From positions 72,927 through 136,926 of the forward strand of contig NZ_LMEP01000005.1 of assembly GCF_001426405.1 (NCBI RefSeq): a DNA stretch of 64,000 nucleotides. Direction: 5' to 3'. How positions within the stretch are numbered: the stretch's first letter is position 1; each line of letters begins with the position of its first letter. The notes beneath the pieces were generated by a model. It saw nothing but the letters and a program-made list of their open reading frames with translations. It was not told the origin of the DNA and did not search any database. The position numbers and the translations under genes were made by a program. Of this stretch, positions 24,628 to 33,671 are shown one piece after another. Source of the DNA: Streptomyces sp. Root1304. GTDB taxonomy: Bacteria > Actinomycetota > Actinomycetes > Streptomycetales > Streptomycetaceae.

Positions 24628-26505
24628 GTGTCGATGTCCCCTGCACCCCACGACTCCGCACCTCCCGCCCAGGTCAACCCTGTTCTTTCCGCCCCCGCAT
24701 CCGCCAACACCGCTGGTCCCGTCCCTGATCCGGCCCAGGAATACGCCCTGCTCGCGCCCCCCGAACTGAACGCCGCCGCCTGGACCCGGGCCTCCTCGCG
24801 CCTCCTCGCCAAGGCCCTCGCCGAGTTCGCCTACGAGGAGATCCTCGAACCCACGCCCGTCGCGGAGAGTGACAACGATCAGTACGCGCTGCGGCTCGAC
24901 GACGGCACCGGCCTCACCTTCCGGGCCCGGCGCGGCGCCTACGACGGCTGGTACGTCGACGCCGACTCGATCGCCCACGAGGGCCGGCCCCTGACCGACC
25001 CCCTCGACTTCCTGGTCCGCGCACGCCACCTCCTCGGCCTCGACGGCGCCACCCTCGGCCATCTCATCCGCGAGCTCTCCGCGACCCTCGCCGCCGACGC
25101 CCGCCTGGACCACACCGCGCTCCCGGCCGACCGGCTCGCCGAACTCTCGTACGCCGAACTCGAAGGCCACCAGACCGGCCACCCCTGGCTGGTCCTCAAC
25201 AAGGGCCGCATCGGCTTCTCTGCCACCGACACCGCCCGCTGGGCCCCCGAGGCCCGCCGCGCCACCCGGCTGCCATGGATCGCCGTCAGCAACCGCATCG
25301 CCGCCTACCGGGGAGTCAGTGGCCTCGACACCCCCGACAGTCTCTACGCCCGCGAGCTCGACCCCGAGGTCCACGCCGCCTTCCGCGCAGAACTGACCGC
25401 CCGCGGTCACCAGCCCGACGGCTACCTCCTGCTGCCCGTCCACCCCTGGCAGTGGGACGAGATCCTGCTCCCCCTCTACGCCCCCGCCATCGCGGCCGGG
25501 GCCGTCGTCCCGCTCTCCACCGACGGCGACCTCCGGCTGCCGCAACAGTCGGTCCGCACCTTCCTCAACACCAGCCGCCCTGACCGGCACACCGTCAAAC
25601 TCCCGCTTTCGGTGCTCAACACCCTCGTCTGGCGCGGACTGCCCACCGAACGCACCCTCGCGGCCCCCGCCGTCACCGCCTGGGTCCACGGCCTGCGCGA
25701 CGCGGACCCGTTCCTGCGCGACGAATGCGGGGTGATCCTCCTGGGCGAGGTCGCCTCCGTCACGGTCGAGCACCCGCTGTACGACCGGCTCCCCGAAGTC
25801 CCGTACCAGTACAAGGAGCTCCTCGGTGCCATCTGGCGCGAACCGCTGCGCCTCCCTCCGGGCGAGCGGGCCCGCACCCTCGCCTCGCTGCTGCACACCG
25901 ATCCCAATGGCCGGGCGTTCGTCGCCGAACTCGTCGACCGCTCCGGACTCGCGCCCGCCGTCTGGCTCCAGCACCTCTTCGCCGCGCTGCTGCCCCCGCT
26001 GCTGCACTTCCTCTACCAGTACGGCACGGTCTTCTCCCCGCACGGCGAGAACGCCATCGTGGTCCACGACGACCAGGACGTCCCCGTACGCCTGGCGATC
26101 AAGGACTTCGTCGACGACGTGAACATCAGCGCCCACCCCCTCCCCGAGCACGACACCCTGCCCGACGACGTCCGCGCCGTCCTCCTGACAGAGGAACCAG
26201 ACTTCCTCGTCCAGTTCATCCATTCGGGGCTCTTCGTCGGCGTCTTCCGCTACCTCGCCCCGCTCTGCGAGGAACAACTCGACGTACCCGAGCAGGACTT
26301 CTGGTCCCTCGTCCGCGCCGAGATCCTGCGCCACCAGGCACGCTTCCCCGAGCTGAAGGAACGGTTCGAGCTCTTCGACCTCCTCACCCCCCGCATCGAG
26401 CGGCTCTGCCTCAACCGCAACCGTCTGCACCTGGACGGCTACCGCGACCGGCCCGACCGTCCCCATGCCGCCGTACACGGGACCGTCCCCAACCCGCTCG
26501 CGTGA
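24628..26505 (+). CDS. IucA/IucC-family siderophore synthetase
   Basis: 625 residues, normal family length, from a GTG behind GAGGAG. Motifs: KALAEFAYEEILEPTP near residue 70, LVLNKGRIGFS, LLPVHPWQWDE (about residue 275), QQSVRTFLNTSRPDRHTVKL and PLSVLNTLVWRGLP. The C-terminal part has SPHGENAIVV and RLAIKDFVDDVNI. It should catalyse a second ATP-dependent condensation in the same pathway as the 734-residue synthetase. The two are distinct subtypes, not recent duplicates, which implies two different condensation steps. It is the last gene of the operon; dinG starts 50 bp downstream. Confidence 0.93.
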   Translation: MSMSPAPHDSAPPAQVNPVLSAPASANTAGPVPDPAQEYALLAPPELNAAAWTRASSRLLAKALAEFAYEEILEPTPVAESDNDQYALRLDDGTGLTFRARRGAYDGWYVDADSIAHEGRPLTDPLDFLVRARHLLGLDGATLGHLIRELSATLAADARLDHTALPADRLAELSYAELEGHQTGHPWLVLNKGRIGFSATDTARWAPEARRATRLPWIAVSNRIAAYRGVSGLDTPDSLYARELDPEVHAAFRAELTARGHQPDGYLLLPVHPWQWDEILLPLYAPAIAAGAVVPLSTDGDLRLPQQSVRTFLNTSRPDRHTVKLPLSVLNTLVWRGLPTERTLAAPAVTAWVHGLRDADPFLRDECGVILLGEVASVTVEHPLYDRLPEVPYQYKELLGAIWREPLRLPPGERARTLASLLHTDPNGRAFVAELVDRSGLAPAVWLQHLFAALLPPLLHFLYQYGTVFSPHGENAIVVHDDQDVPVRLAIKDFVDDVNISAHPLPEHDTLPDDVRAVLLTEEPDFLVQFIHSGLFVGVFRYLAPLCEEQLDVPEQDFWSLVRAEILRHQARFPELKERFELFDLLTPRIERLCLNRNRLHLDGYRDRPDRPHAAVHGTVPNPLA

Positions 26506-26555
26506 CGCGCGCGCGTGCTCCGGCTGTCAGTGGCGCCCCGTAGGGTGGAAGGGCT

Positions 26556-28529
26556 ATGACGAAGCCATCCCTCCCCGACCTCCTCCACGCCGCCGTCTCC
26601 GCCGTCGGCGGCACGGAGCGACCCGGCCAGGTCACCATGGCCGAGGCCGTGGCCGAGGCCATCGACGACAACTCCCACCTCCTCGTCCAGGCCGGTACCG
26701 GCACGGGCAAGTCGCTCGGCTATCTGGTGCCGGCGCTGGCCCAGGGCGAGCGGGTGGTGGTGGCCACGGCCACCCTGGCGCTGCAGCGCCAGCTCGTCGA
26801 GCGCGACCTGCCGCGCACGGTGGACGCGCTGCACCCGCAGCTGCGCCGCCGCCCCCAGTTCGCCATGCTCAAGGGCAGGTCGAACTACCTCTGCCTGCAC
26901 CGGCTCCACGAAGGGGTCCCGCAGGACGAGGAAGAAGGACTGTTCGACCCCTTCGAGGCGGCCGCGCCCACCAGCAAGCTGGGCCAGGACCTCATCCGGC
27001 TCCGCGACTGGTCGGACGAGACGGAGACCGGCGACCGCGACGACCTGACGCCCGGCGTCTCCGACAAGGCCTGGGCCCAGGTCTCGGTCTCCTCCCGGGA
27101 GTGCCTCGGTGCCACCAAGTGCGCGTACGGTCCGGAGTGCTTCGCCGAGGCCGCCCGCGAGCGCGCCAAGCTCGCCGATGTCGTGGTGACCAACCACGCC
27201 CTGCTCGCCATCGATGCCATCGAGGGCGCCCCGGTGCTCCCGCAGCACGAGGTGCTGATCGTCGACGAGGCCCACGAGCTGGTGTCCCGGGTCACCGGCG
27301 TCGCCACCGGCGAGCTCACCCCCGGCCAGGTCAACCGCGCCGTCCGGCGGTGCGCCAAGCTCGTCGACGAGAAGGTCGCCGACCAGCTGCAGACCGCGGC
27401 CGAGGGCTTCGAGCGGGTGATGGAGCTGGCTCTGCCGGGTCGTCTGGAGGAGATCCCGGAGGACCTCGCGTACGCCCTGATGGCGCTGCGGGACGCGGCC
27501 CGCGCGGTGATCACGGCCCTGGGTTCCACCCGGGACCGGTCCGTGCAGGACGAGGACGCGGTGCGGAAGCAGGCCATGGCCTCGGTGGAGACCGTCCACG
27601 GAGTCGCGGAGCGGATCACCCAGGGCTCCGAATACGACGTCGTCTGGTACGAGCGCCACGACCGTTTCGGCGCCTCGCTGCGGGTCGCCCCGCTCACCGT
27701 GTCGGGCCTGCTGCGGGAGAAGCTCTTCACCGAGCGCTCCGTGGTGCTGGCCTCGGCCACGCTCAAGCTGGGCGGTGACTTCAACGGCGTCGGTGCCTCG
27801 CTCGGGCTGGCCCCGGAGGGCACCACGGGCGACGACCTGCCCGTCTGGAAGGGCATCGACGTCGGCTCCCCGTTCGACTACCCGAAGCAGGGCATCCTGT
27901 ACGTCGCCAAGCACCTCTCCCGCCCCGCGCGGGACGGGGACCGCGGCGACATGCTCGACGAGCTGACCGAGCTGATGCAGTCGGCCGGCGGGCGGACGCT
28001 CGGTCTCTTCTCCTCCATGCGCGCGGCGCAGCAGGCGGCCGAGGAGCTGCGGACCCGGATTCCGGAGCTGCCGATCCTGCTCCAGGGCGAGGACACGCTG
28101 GGCGAGCTGATCAAGAACTTCGCCGCCGATCCCAAGACCTGCCTCTTCGGCACGCTGTCGCTCTGGCAGGGCGTCGACGTCCCCGGCCCCAGCTGTCAGC
28201 TGGTCGTCATGGACAAGATCCCGTTCCCGCGCCCGGACGACCCGCTGATGAGCGCCCGGCAGAAGGCCGTGGAAGAGGCCGGGGGCAATGGCTTCATGGC
28301 GGTCGCGGCGACGCACGCGGCGCTGCTGATGGCCCAGGGCGCCGGCCGGCTCGTACGGGCCACGGGGGACCGGGGCGTCGTGGCGGTGCTCGACCCGAGG
28401 CTGGCCACCGCCCGGTACGGGAGCTACCTCAAGGCCTCGCTGCCCGACTTCTGGTTCACGACGGACCGTAATCAGGTACGGAAGTCGCTGGCGGCGATCG
28501 ACGCGACGTCGAAGGCGTCGGGCACCTGA
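26556..28529 (+). CDS. dinG: DinG-family ATP-dependent DNA helicase
   Basis: 657 residues. An XPD/DinG-type superfamily-2 5'-3' helicase with a 4Fe-4S cluster. Walker A is QAGTGTGKSLGYLVPAL (about 45). The Fe-S cysteines lie in NYLCLHRLHE, SRECLGATKCAYGPECF. The DEAH box is IVDEAHEL. The C-terminal motifs include TLSLWQGVDVPG and AQGAGRLVRATGDRG. The ATG at 26556 follows GGAAGGG. It is convergent with lexA, and two hairpins separate them. Likely roles are R-loop or replication-fork repair. Confidence 0.95.
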   Translation: MTKPSLPDLLHAAVSAVGGTERPGQVTMAEAVAEAIDDNSHLLVQAGTGTGKSLGYLVPALAQGERVVVATATLALQRQLVERDLPRTVDALHPQLRRRPQFAMLKGRSNYLCLHRLHEGVPQDEEEGLFDPFEAAAPTSKLGQDLIRLRDWSDETETGDRDDLTPGVSDKAWAQVSVSSRECLGATKCAYGPECFAEAARERAKLADVVVTNHALLAIDAIEGAPVLPQHEVLIVDEAHELVSRVTGVATGELTPGQVNRAVRRCAKLVDEKVADQLQTAAEGFERVMELALPGRLEEIPEDLAYALMALRDAARAVITALGSTRDRSVQDEDAVRKQAMASVETVHGVAERITQGSEYDVVWYERHDRFGASLRVAPLTVSGLLREKLFTERSVVLASATLKLGGDFNGVGASLGLAPEGTTGDDLPVWKGIDVGSPFDYPKQGILYVAKHLSRPARDGDRGDMLDELTELMQSAGGRTLGLFSSMRAAQQAAEELRTRIPELPILLQGEDTLGELIKNFAADPKTCLFGTLSLWQGVDVPGPSCQLVVMDKIPFPRPDDPLMSARQKAVEEAGGNGFMAVAATHAALLMAQGAGRLVRATGDRGVVAVLDPRLATARYGSYLKASLPDFWFTTDRNQVRKSLAAIDATSKASGT

Positions 28530-28548
28530 CGTTTCAGGCCTTGCGCTG

Positions 28549-28586
28549 ACGAAGGAGCCCCCGGGACATCCCGGGGGCTCCTTCGT
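28549..28586. terminator. dinG terminator
   Basis: An 18-bp perfect inverted repeat (28549-28566 with 28569-28586; the two central bases force the innermost pairs open) lies directly behind dinG. Confidence 0.9.
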
Positions 28587-28666
28587 GCACCTCGGGCTCC
28601 CTCACGACGCTTTGCTGGACGCGGCGGCCCGGGCTCCCCTCGCGACGCCTTCGCCAGGACACGGCA

Positions 28667-28701
28667 GGGCCCCTGGACCGGCGCAGTGGGTCCAGGGGCC
28701 C
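28667..28701. terminator. lexA terminator
   Basis: A perfect 13-bp stem GGGCCCCTGGACC/GGTCCAGGGGCCC with a nine-base loop, 22 bp beyond the lexA stop on the minus strand. Confidence 0.85.
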
Positions 28702-28723
28702 GGTCAGAGCCGACGAGGTGGGG

Positions 28724-29512
28724 TCACACCCGCCGCAGGACCGCCACGACCTTGCCGAGGATGGTGGCCTCGTCGCCGGGGATCGGCTGGTACGCCGCGT
28801 TGTGCGGGAGCAGCCAGACGTGACCGTCCTCGCGCTTGAAGCGCTTCACCGTGGCCTCGCCGTCGAGCATGGCGGCGACGATGTCGCCGTTCTCCGCGAC
28901 GGGCTGACGGCGGACGGTGACCCAGTCGCCGTCGCAGATGGCGGCCTCGATCATCGAGTCGCCGACGACCTTGAGAACGAACAGCTCGCCGTCACCGACC
29001 AGCTGGCGGGGGAGGGGGAAGACGTCCTCGACGGACTCCTCGGCCAGGATCGGACCGCCGGCGGCGATGCGGCCGACCAGCGGGACGTACGACGCGGCGG
29101 GCTTGCCCGTGGTGTCCGTCGGCTGGGTGCTCGGCTGGTCGGATCCGCGGACCTCGTACGCACGGGGGCGGTGCGGGTCACGACGGAGGAAGCCCTTGCG
29201 CTCCAGGGCCATCAGCTGGTGCGCGACCGAGGAGGTGCTGGAGAGGCCCACCGCCTGGCCGATCTCGCGCATCGACGGCGGGTAGCCGCGCCGCTGGACC
29301 GAGTCGCGGATGACCTCGATGACCCTGCGCTGGCGGTCGGTGAGGCCGGAGCTGTCCGCCCTGATGCCTGGAGGTCGTCCGGGAAGGGCGCGGGCGGGCC
29401 GCCCGGGGTCCTCGCCGTTCATGCTGATCTCATTCATGGCATGCACCGGCTCGAGTCGGCCCTGGGAGCGGTCCTGGGCGGTGATGGTGGCACTGTCTGC
29501 GGTGGTGGTCAC
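28724..29512 (-). CDS. lexA: SOS repressor LexA
   Basis: 262 residues from the GTG at 29512. The actinobacterial N-terminal extension (about 55 residues) precedes the winged-helix DNA-binding domain ([43 protein letters not shown]). The autoprotease has the cleavage site A151-G152 ([10 protein letters not shown]), nucleophile S186 (GDSMIEA) and K223 (EATVKRF). RecA filament on single-stranded DNA triggers self-cleavage and derepression. An SOS box lies 67 bp upstream, so the gene is autoregulated. It is convergent with dinG. Confidence 0.97.
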   Translation of the reverse strand: MTTTADSATITAQDRSQGRLEPVHAMNEISMNGEDPGRPARALPGRPPGIRADSSGLTDRQRRVIEVIRDSVQRRGYPPSMREIGQAVGLSSTSSVAHQLMALERKGFLRRDPHRPRAYEVRGSDQPSTQPTDTTGKPAASYVPLVGRIAAGGPILAEESVEDVFPLPRQLVGDGELFVLKVVGDSMIEAAICDGDWVTVRRQPVAENGDIVAAMLDGEATVKRFKREDGHVWLLPHNAAYQPIPGDEATILGKVVAVLRRV

Positions 29513-29578
29513 GTCGTCGGCCCCTCTCGAATGGTGTCCCTCGCTGGCACAACGGTAGTAGCTTTCGAAAGGTTGCGC

Positions 29579-29594
29579 CAAACACACGTTCGAG
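29579..29594 (-). promoter_or_regulatory. SOS (LexA) box upstream of lexA
   Basis: On the minus strand: TCGAACGTGTGTTTGG, matching the actinobacterial/Bacillus-type consensus TCGAACRNRYGTTYGA at all but the last base. It lies 67 bp before the lexA start, in the 437-bp lexA-nrdR gap. The rest of that gap holds the NrdR boxes and no gene. Confidence 0.85.
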
Positions 29595-29792
29595 TGAAAA
29601 TTCGCAGATTGCCTTACGCCTGTCCGTAGAGGGGTGTATGAGCACTCTCACTCCGCCGACCCAATTCGGTCATTACGGTAACCTCGCCGCTGGGCCGCGG
29701 GATCCGGTGCGCCCTCCCAGTGTCGCACCCGGAAGCCCCGAAACGCGGGAGCCGCCGCGCCGCGACACGCGCAGGGCCCGGAATCGCCCACA

Positions 29793-29839
29793 ACCCAAGA
29801 TCTAGTGGTTGTATGTCTGCGGCCACCCAGGGGTTGTGG
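29793..29839 (+). promoter_or_regulatory. tandem NrdR boxes upstream of nrdR-nrdJ
   Basis: Box 1 (29793-29808) reads on the minus strand CCACTAGATCTTGGGT and matches the NrdR consensus ACACTATATATTGTGT at 12 of 16 positions. A weaker second box (29823-29839, CCACCCAGGGGTTGTGG) keeps the right half TTGTG. Their centres are about 30 bp apart, close to three helical turns, the spacing known for paired NrdR boxes. They lie 110-160 bp before nrdR. Confidence 0.7.
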
Positions 29840-29949
29840 TCCCCGGTCTCCCGGGGCAGCTCGCATCGCCTATGCTGGTGGTCGCTTCGCAGGGCCCTCA
29901 GGGGCCGGGTGAGGTTCACCAGTCGTGCCATGAAGGAGGGTCGGAACCT

Positions 29950-30459
29950 ATGCACTGCCCCTTCTGCAGGCACCCCGACAGCCGCGTCGTCGACAGTCGC
30001 ACCACCGACGACGGGACGTCGATCCGGCGTCGTCGCCAGTGCCCCGACTGCTCCCGTCGTTTCACGACGGTCGAGACGTGCTCGCTCATGGTGGTGAAGC
30101 GGTCCGGTGTCACCGAGCCCTTCAGTCGCACCAAGGTCATCTCCGGCGTGCGCAAGGCATGCCAGGGGCGGCCGGTCACCGAGGACGCCCTCGCCAAGCT
30201 CGGCCAGCGGGTCGAGGAGGCGGTGCGCGCCACCGGTAGTGCCGAGCTGACCACCCACGACGTGGGCCTGGCCATTCTCGGCCCGCTGCAGGAGCTCGAC
30301 CTCGTCGCGTACCTGCGCTTCGCGTCCGTGTACAAGGCGTTCGACAGCCTCGAAGACTTCGAGGCCGCCATCGTGGAACTCCGCGTGCGGCCTCCCGCTG
30401 AGAACCGTGGGACCGGAGCGACCCCCGAGGTCCCCGTTCCCGCCATCGCCGCCGACTGA
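29950..30459 (+). CDS. nrdR: transcriptional repressor NrdR
   Basis: 169 residues from the ATG at 29950, with AAGGAGGG upstream. It represses ribonucleotide reductase operons in response to (d)ATP. The N-terminal zinc ribbon has C3, C6, C31 and C34 (HCPFC, QCPDC) and a basic loop (IRRRRQ). The ATP-cone follows from about residue 48 ([20 protein letters not shown]). The acidic/Pro tail of about 20 residues is an actinobacterial addition. It is immediately upstream of nrdJ and, with the boxes in its own promoter, forms an autoregulated operon. Confidence 0.97.
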   Translation: MHCPFCRHPDSRVVDSRTTDDGTSIRRRRQCPDCSRRFTTVETCSLMVVKRSGVTEPFSRTKVISGVRKACQGRPVTEDALAKLGQRVEEAVRATGSAELTTHDVGLAILGPLQELDLVAYLRFASVYKAFDSLEDFEAAIVELRVRPPAENRGTGATPEVPVPAIAAD

Positions 30460-30630
30460 TCGGCGGTCCGGGCCGACAGGCTCCGGCGACCGGCCGCCGT
30501 GCGGCCCGGCAGACGTGCCCCGAGCGACCCCTGTGGCGCTTGTGGCAGCAGTACAGAAGTACGTACAGAAGACGGTGCCCTGGGACTATCTGGGCGCCAA
30601 AGTGTGTTTTGCCCGTATATGGGAGGCGGC

Positions 30631-33525
30631 ATGACAGAGACGGCGAGCGGTCCGGCACGTGGTTCTCGTTCCAAGGGGACGAAGGCTGCGGGCAAGGGCC
30701 TGCGCATCGAGCGCATCCACACCACCCCCGGCGTGCATCCGTACGACGAGGTGGCCTGGGAGCGCCGTGACGTCGTCATGACCAACTGGCGCGACGGCTC
30801 GATCAACTTCGAGCAGCGTGGCGTCGAGTTCCCCGACTTCTGGTCGGTGAACGCGGTCAACATCGTCACCAGCAAGTACTTCCGCGGGGCCGTCGGCACC
30901 CCGCAGCGCGAGACCGGTCTCAAGCAGCTCATCGACCGGATCGTGAAGACGTACACGAAGGCCGGCGAGGAGCACGGCTACTTCTCCTCGCCCGCCGACG
31001 CCGAGATCTTCGAGCACGAGCTGGCGTACGCCCTCCTGCACCAGATCTTCAGCTTCAACTCGCCGGTCTGGTTCAACGTCGGCACGCCCCAGCCCCAGCA
31101 GGTCTCGGCCTGCTTCATCCTGTCCGTCGACGACTCCATGGAGTCGATCCTCGACTGGTACAAGGAAGAGGGCATGATCTTCAAGGGCGGCTCCGGCGCC
31201 GGCCTGAACCTCTCCCGCATCCGCTCCTCCAAGGAGCTGCTCTCCTCCGGCGGCAACGCCTCCGGCCCGGTCTCCTTCATGCGCGGTGCCGACGCCTCCG
31301 CGGGAACGATCAAGTCGGGCGGTGCGACCCGTCGCGCGGCCAAGATGGTCATCCTCGACGTCGACCACCCCGACATCGAGAACTTCATCGAGACCAAGGT
31401 CAAGGAGGAGGAGAAGATCCGCGCCCTCCGTGACGCGGGCTTCGACATGGACCTGGGCGGCGACGACATCACGTCCGTCCAGTACCAGAACGCCAACAAC
31501 TCCGTCCGCGTGAACGACACGTTCATGAAGGCCGTCGAGTCCGGCGGGAAGTTCGGCCTCACCTCCCGTATGACCGGCGAGGTCATCGAGGAGGTCGACG
31601 CCAAGTCGCTCTTCCGCAAGATGGCCGAGGCCGCGTGGGCCTGTGCCGACCCGGGCATCCAGTACGACGACACGATCAACCACTGGCACACCTGCCCCGA
31701 GTCCGGCCGCATCAACGGCTCGAACCCGTGCAGCGAGTACATGCACCTGGACAACACGTCCTGCAACCTCGCCTCGCTGAACCTGATGAAGTTCCTCAAG
31801 GACGACGGCAAGGGCACCCAGTCCTTCGACGTCGAGCGCTTCGCCAAGGTCGTCGAGCTCGTCATCACCGCGATGGACATCTCCATCTGCTTCGCCGACT
31901 TCCCCACCGAGAAGATCGGCGAGAACACCCGCGCCTTCCGTCAGCTCGGCATCGGTTACGCCAACCTCGGCGCCCTGCTGATGGCGACCGGCCACGCGTA
32001 CGACTCCGACGGCGGCCGCGCCCTCGCCGGTGCCATCTCCTCCCTGATGACCGGCACCTCGTACAAGCGCTCCGCCGAGCTCGCCGCGGTCGTCGGCGCG
32101 TACGACGGCTACGCCCGTAACGCCGAGCCGCACCAGCGCGTCATGCAGCAGCACGCCGACGAGAACACCAAGGCCGTCCGCGTGGACGACCTCGACTCGC
32201 CGATCTGGGCCGCCGCCACGGAGGCCTGGCAGGACGTGATCCGCCTCGGCGCCAAGAACGGCTTCCGCAACGCCCAGGCCTCGGTCATCGCCCCGACCGG
32301 CACCATCGGTCTCGCGATGTCCTGCGACACCACCGGCCTCGAGCCCGACCTCGCCCTGGTCAAGTTCAAGAAGCTGGTCGGCGGCGGCTCGATGCAGATC
32401 GTCAACGGCACCGTTCCGCAGGCCCTGCGCCGCCTGGGCTACCAGGAGGAGCAGATCGAGGCGATCGTCGCCCACATCGCCGAGCACGGCAATGTGATCG
32501 ACGCCCCCGGCCTGAAGGCCGAGCACTACGAGGTCTTCGACTGCGCCATGGGCGAGCGTTCCATCTCCGCGATGGGCCACGTCCGCATGATGGCCGCCAT
32601 CCAGCCGTGGATCTCGGGCGCCCTCTCCAAGACCGTGAACCTGCCGGAGACGGCCACGGTCGAGGACGTCGAGGAGGTCTACTTCGAGGCCTGGAAGATG
32701 GGCGTCAAGGCGCTCGCGATCTACCGCGACAACTGCAAGGTCGGCCAGCCGCTCTCCGCCAAGAAGAAGGAGGACGAGAAGGCCGAGGTCACCGCGAAGT
32801 CCGAGGCGACGATCCGCGAGGCCGTCGAGAAGGTCGTCGAGTACCGCCCGGTCCGCAAGCGTCTGCCCAAGGGCCGTCCGGGGATCACCACCTCCTTCAC
32901 CGTCGGTGGCGCCGAGGGCTACATGACCGCCAACTCCTACCCGGACGACGGTCTCGGCGAGGTCTTCCTCAAGATGTCCAAGCAGGGTTCGACGCTCGCC
33001 GGCATGATGGACGCCTTCTCCATCGCCGTCTCCGTCGGTCTGCAGTACGGCGTCCCGCTGGAGACGTACGTCTCGAAGTTCACCAACATGCGCTTCGAGC
33101 CGGCCGGCATGACGGACGACCCGGACGTGCGGATGGCGCAGTCGATCGTCGACTACATCTTCCGTCGCCTGGCGCTCGACTTCCTGCCCTTCGAGACCCG
33201 CTCCGCCCTCGGTATCCACTCGGCCGAGGAGCGCCAGCGCCACCTGGACACCGGCTCGTACGAGCAGTCCGAGGAGGACGAGGTCGACATCGAGACCCTC
33301 GCCCAGTCGGCGCCCCGCGCCCAGGAGCTGAAGGCCGTCGCCGCCCCGGCCCCGAAGACCGAGGTCCCGGCCTCGAAGCAGGCCCACACCTCGGCGGAAC
33401 TCGTCGAGATGCAGCTCGGCATCAGTGCCGACGCCCCGCTCTGCTTCTCCTGCGGCACGAAGATGCAGCGCGCCGGCTCCTGCTACATCTGCGAGGGCTG
33501 CGGCTCGACCAGCGGCTGCAGCTGA
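30631..33525 (+). CDS. nrdJ: class II (vitamin B12-dependent) ribonucleotide reductase
   Basis: 964 residues from the ATG at 30631, behind GGGAGG; the open frame upstream of it is not coding-like. It reduces ribonucleotides to deoxyribonucleotides using adenosylcobalamin, without oxygen. The ten-stranded barrel carries active-site N365, C367 and E369 (SNPCSEY) and SCNLASLNL; the first redox cysteine is in SACFILSVDD. A TSCB-like C-terminal part has YMTANSYPDDG. The cysteine-rich tail (CFSCGTKMQRAG, YICEGCGSTSGC) matches the zinc/redox tail of the family. The Ala/Pro linker at about 890-920 is typical. Confidence 0.97.
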   Translation: MTETASGPARGSRSKGTKAAGKGLRIERIHTTPGVHPYDEVAWERRDVVMTNWRDGSINFEQRGVEFPDFWSVNAVNIVTSKYFRGAVGTPQRETGLKQLIDRIVKTYTKAGEEHGYFSSPADAEIFEHELAYALLHQIFSFNSPVWFNVGTPQPQQVSACFILSVDDSMESILDWYKEEGMIFKGGSGAGLNLSRIRSSKELLSSGGNASGPVSFMRGADASAGTIKSGGATRRAAKMVILDVDHPDIENFIETKVKEEEKIRALRDAGFDMDLGGDDITSVQYQNANNSVRVNDTFMKAVESGGKFGLTSRMTGEVIEEVDAKSLFRKMAEAAWACADPGIQYDDTINHWHTCPESGRINGSNPCSEYMHLDNTSCNLASLNLMKFLKDDGKGTQSFDVERFAKVVELVITAMDISICFADFPTEKIGENTRAFRQLGIGYANLGALLMATGHAYDSDGGRALAGAISSLMTGTSYKRSAELAAVVGAYDGYARNAEPHQRVMQQHADENTKAVRVDDLDSPIWAAATEAWQDVIRLGAKNGFRNAQASVIAPTGTIGLAMSCDTTGLEPDLALVKFKKLVGGGSMQIVNGTVPQALRRLGYQEEQIEAIVAHIAEHGNVIDAPGLKAEHYEVFDCAMGERSISAMGHVRMMAAIQPWISGALSKTVNLPETATVEDVEEVYFEAWKMGVKALAIYRDNCKVGQPLSAKKKEDEKAEVTAKSEATIREAVEKVVEYRPVRKRLPKGRPGITTSFTVGGAEGYMTANSYPDDGLGEVFLKMSKQGSTLAGMMDAFSIAVSVGLQYGVPLETYVSKFTNMRFEPAGMTDDPDVRMAQSIVDYIFRRLALDFLPFETRSALGIHSAEERQRHLDTGSYEQSEEDEVDIETLAQSAPRAQELKAVAAPAPKTEVPASKQAHTSAELVEMQLGISADAPLCFSCGTKMQRAGSCYICEGCGSTSGCS

Positions 33526-33539
33526 CACCGGACGGGAGC

Positions 33540-33563
33540 GCGCCGGGGGTTGATCCCCGGCGC
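33540..33563 (+). terminator. hairpin after nrdJ
   Basis: GCGCCGGGG and CCCCGGCGC form a 9-bp stem with a six-base loop, 14 bp after the nrdJ stop. Confidence 0.65.
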
Positions 33564-33593
33564 GGTTCCCGCTGGTGACTGACACGGCGCCTC

Positions 33594-33626
33594 ACGTGGG
33601 GACCGGCCTCGGGCCGGTCCCCACGT
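33594..33626. terminator. bidirectional terminator between nrdJ and terD
   Basis: A perfect 15-bp stem ACGTGGGGACCGGCC/GGCCGGTCCCCACGT with a three-base loop lies between convergent genes. Confidence 0.9.
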
Positions 33627-33671
33627 CGTTTCCGGGCAGGTCAGGGACGTCGGAACGGCCCGACCGGAACG

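Noticed and set aside
29840..29949. cobalamin riboswitch before nrdR-nrdJ
   Set aside because: No B12-box or surrounding paired elements are visible. In Streptomyces the known B12 riboswitch controls the class Ia nrdABS operon, not this one.
30499..30630. upstream in-frame extension of nrdJ
   Set aside because: The stretch is poor in GC3 and carries no conserved sequence. The ATG at 30631 has a strong GGGAGG site and begins the family-typical N-terminus.
30586..33585. 999-codon minus-strand open frame opposite nrdJ
   Set aside because: A mirror of the nrdJ codon pattern with no recognisable motif.
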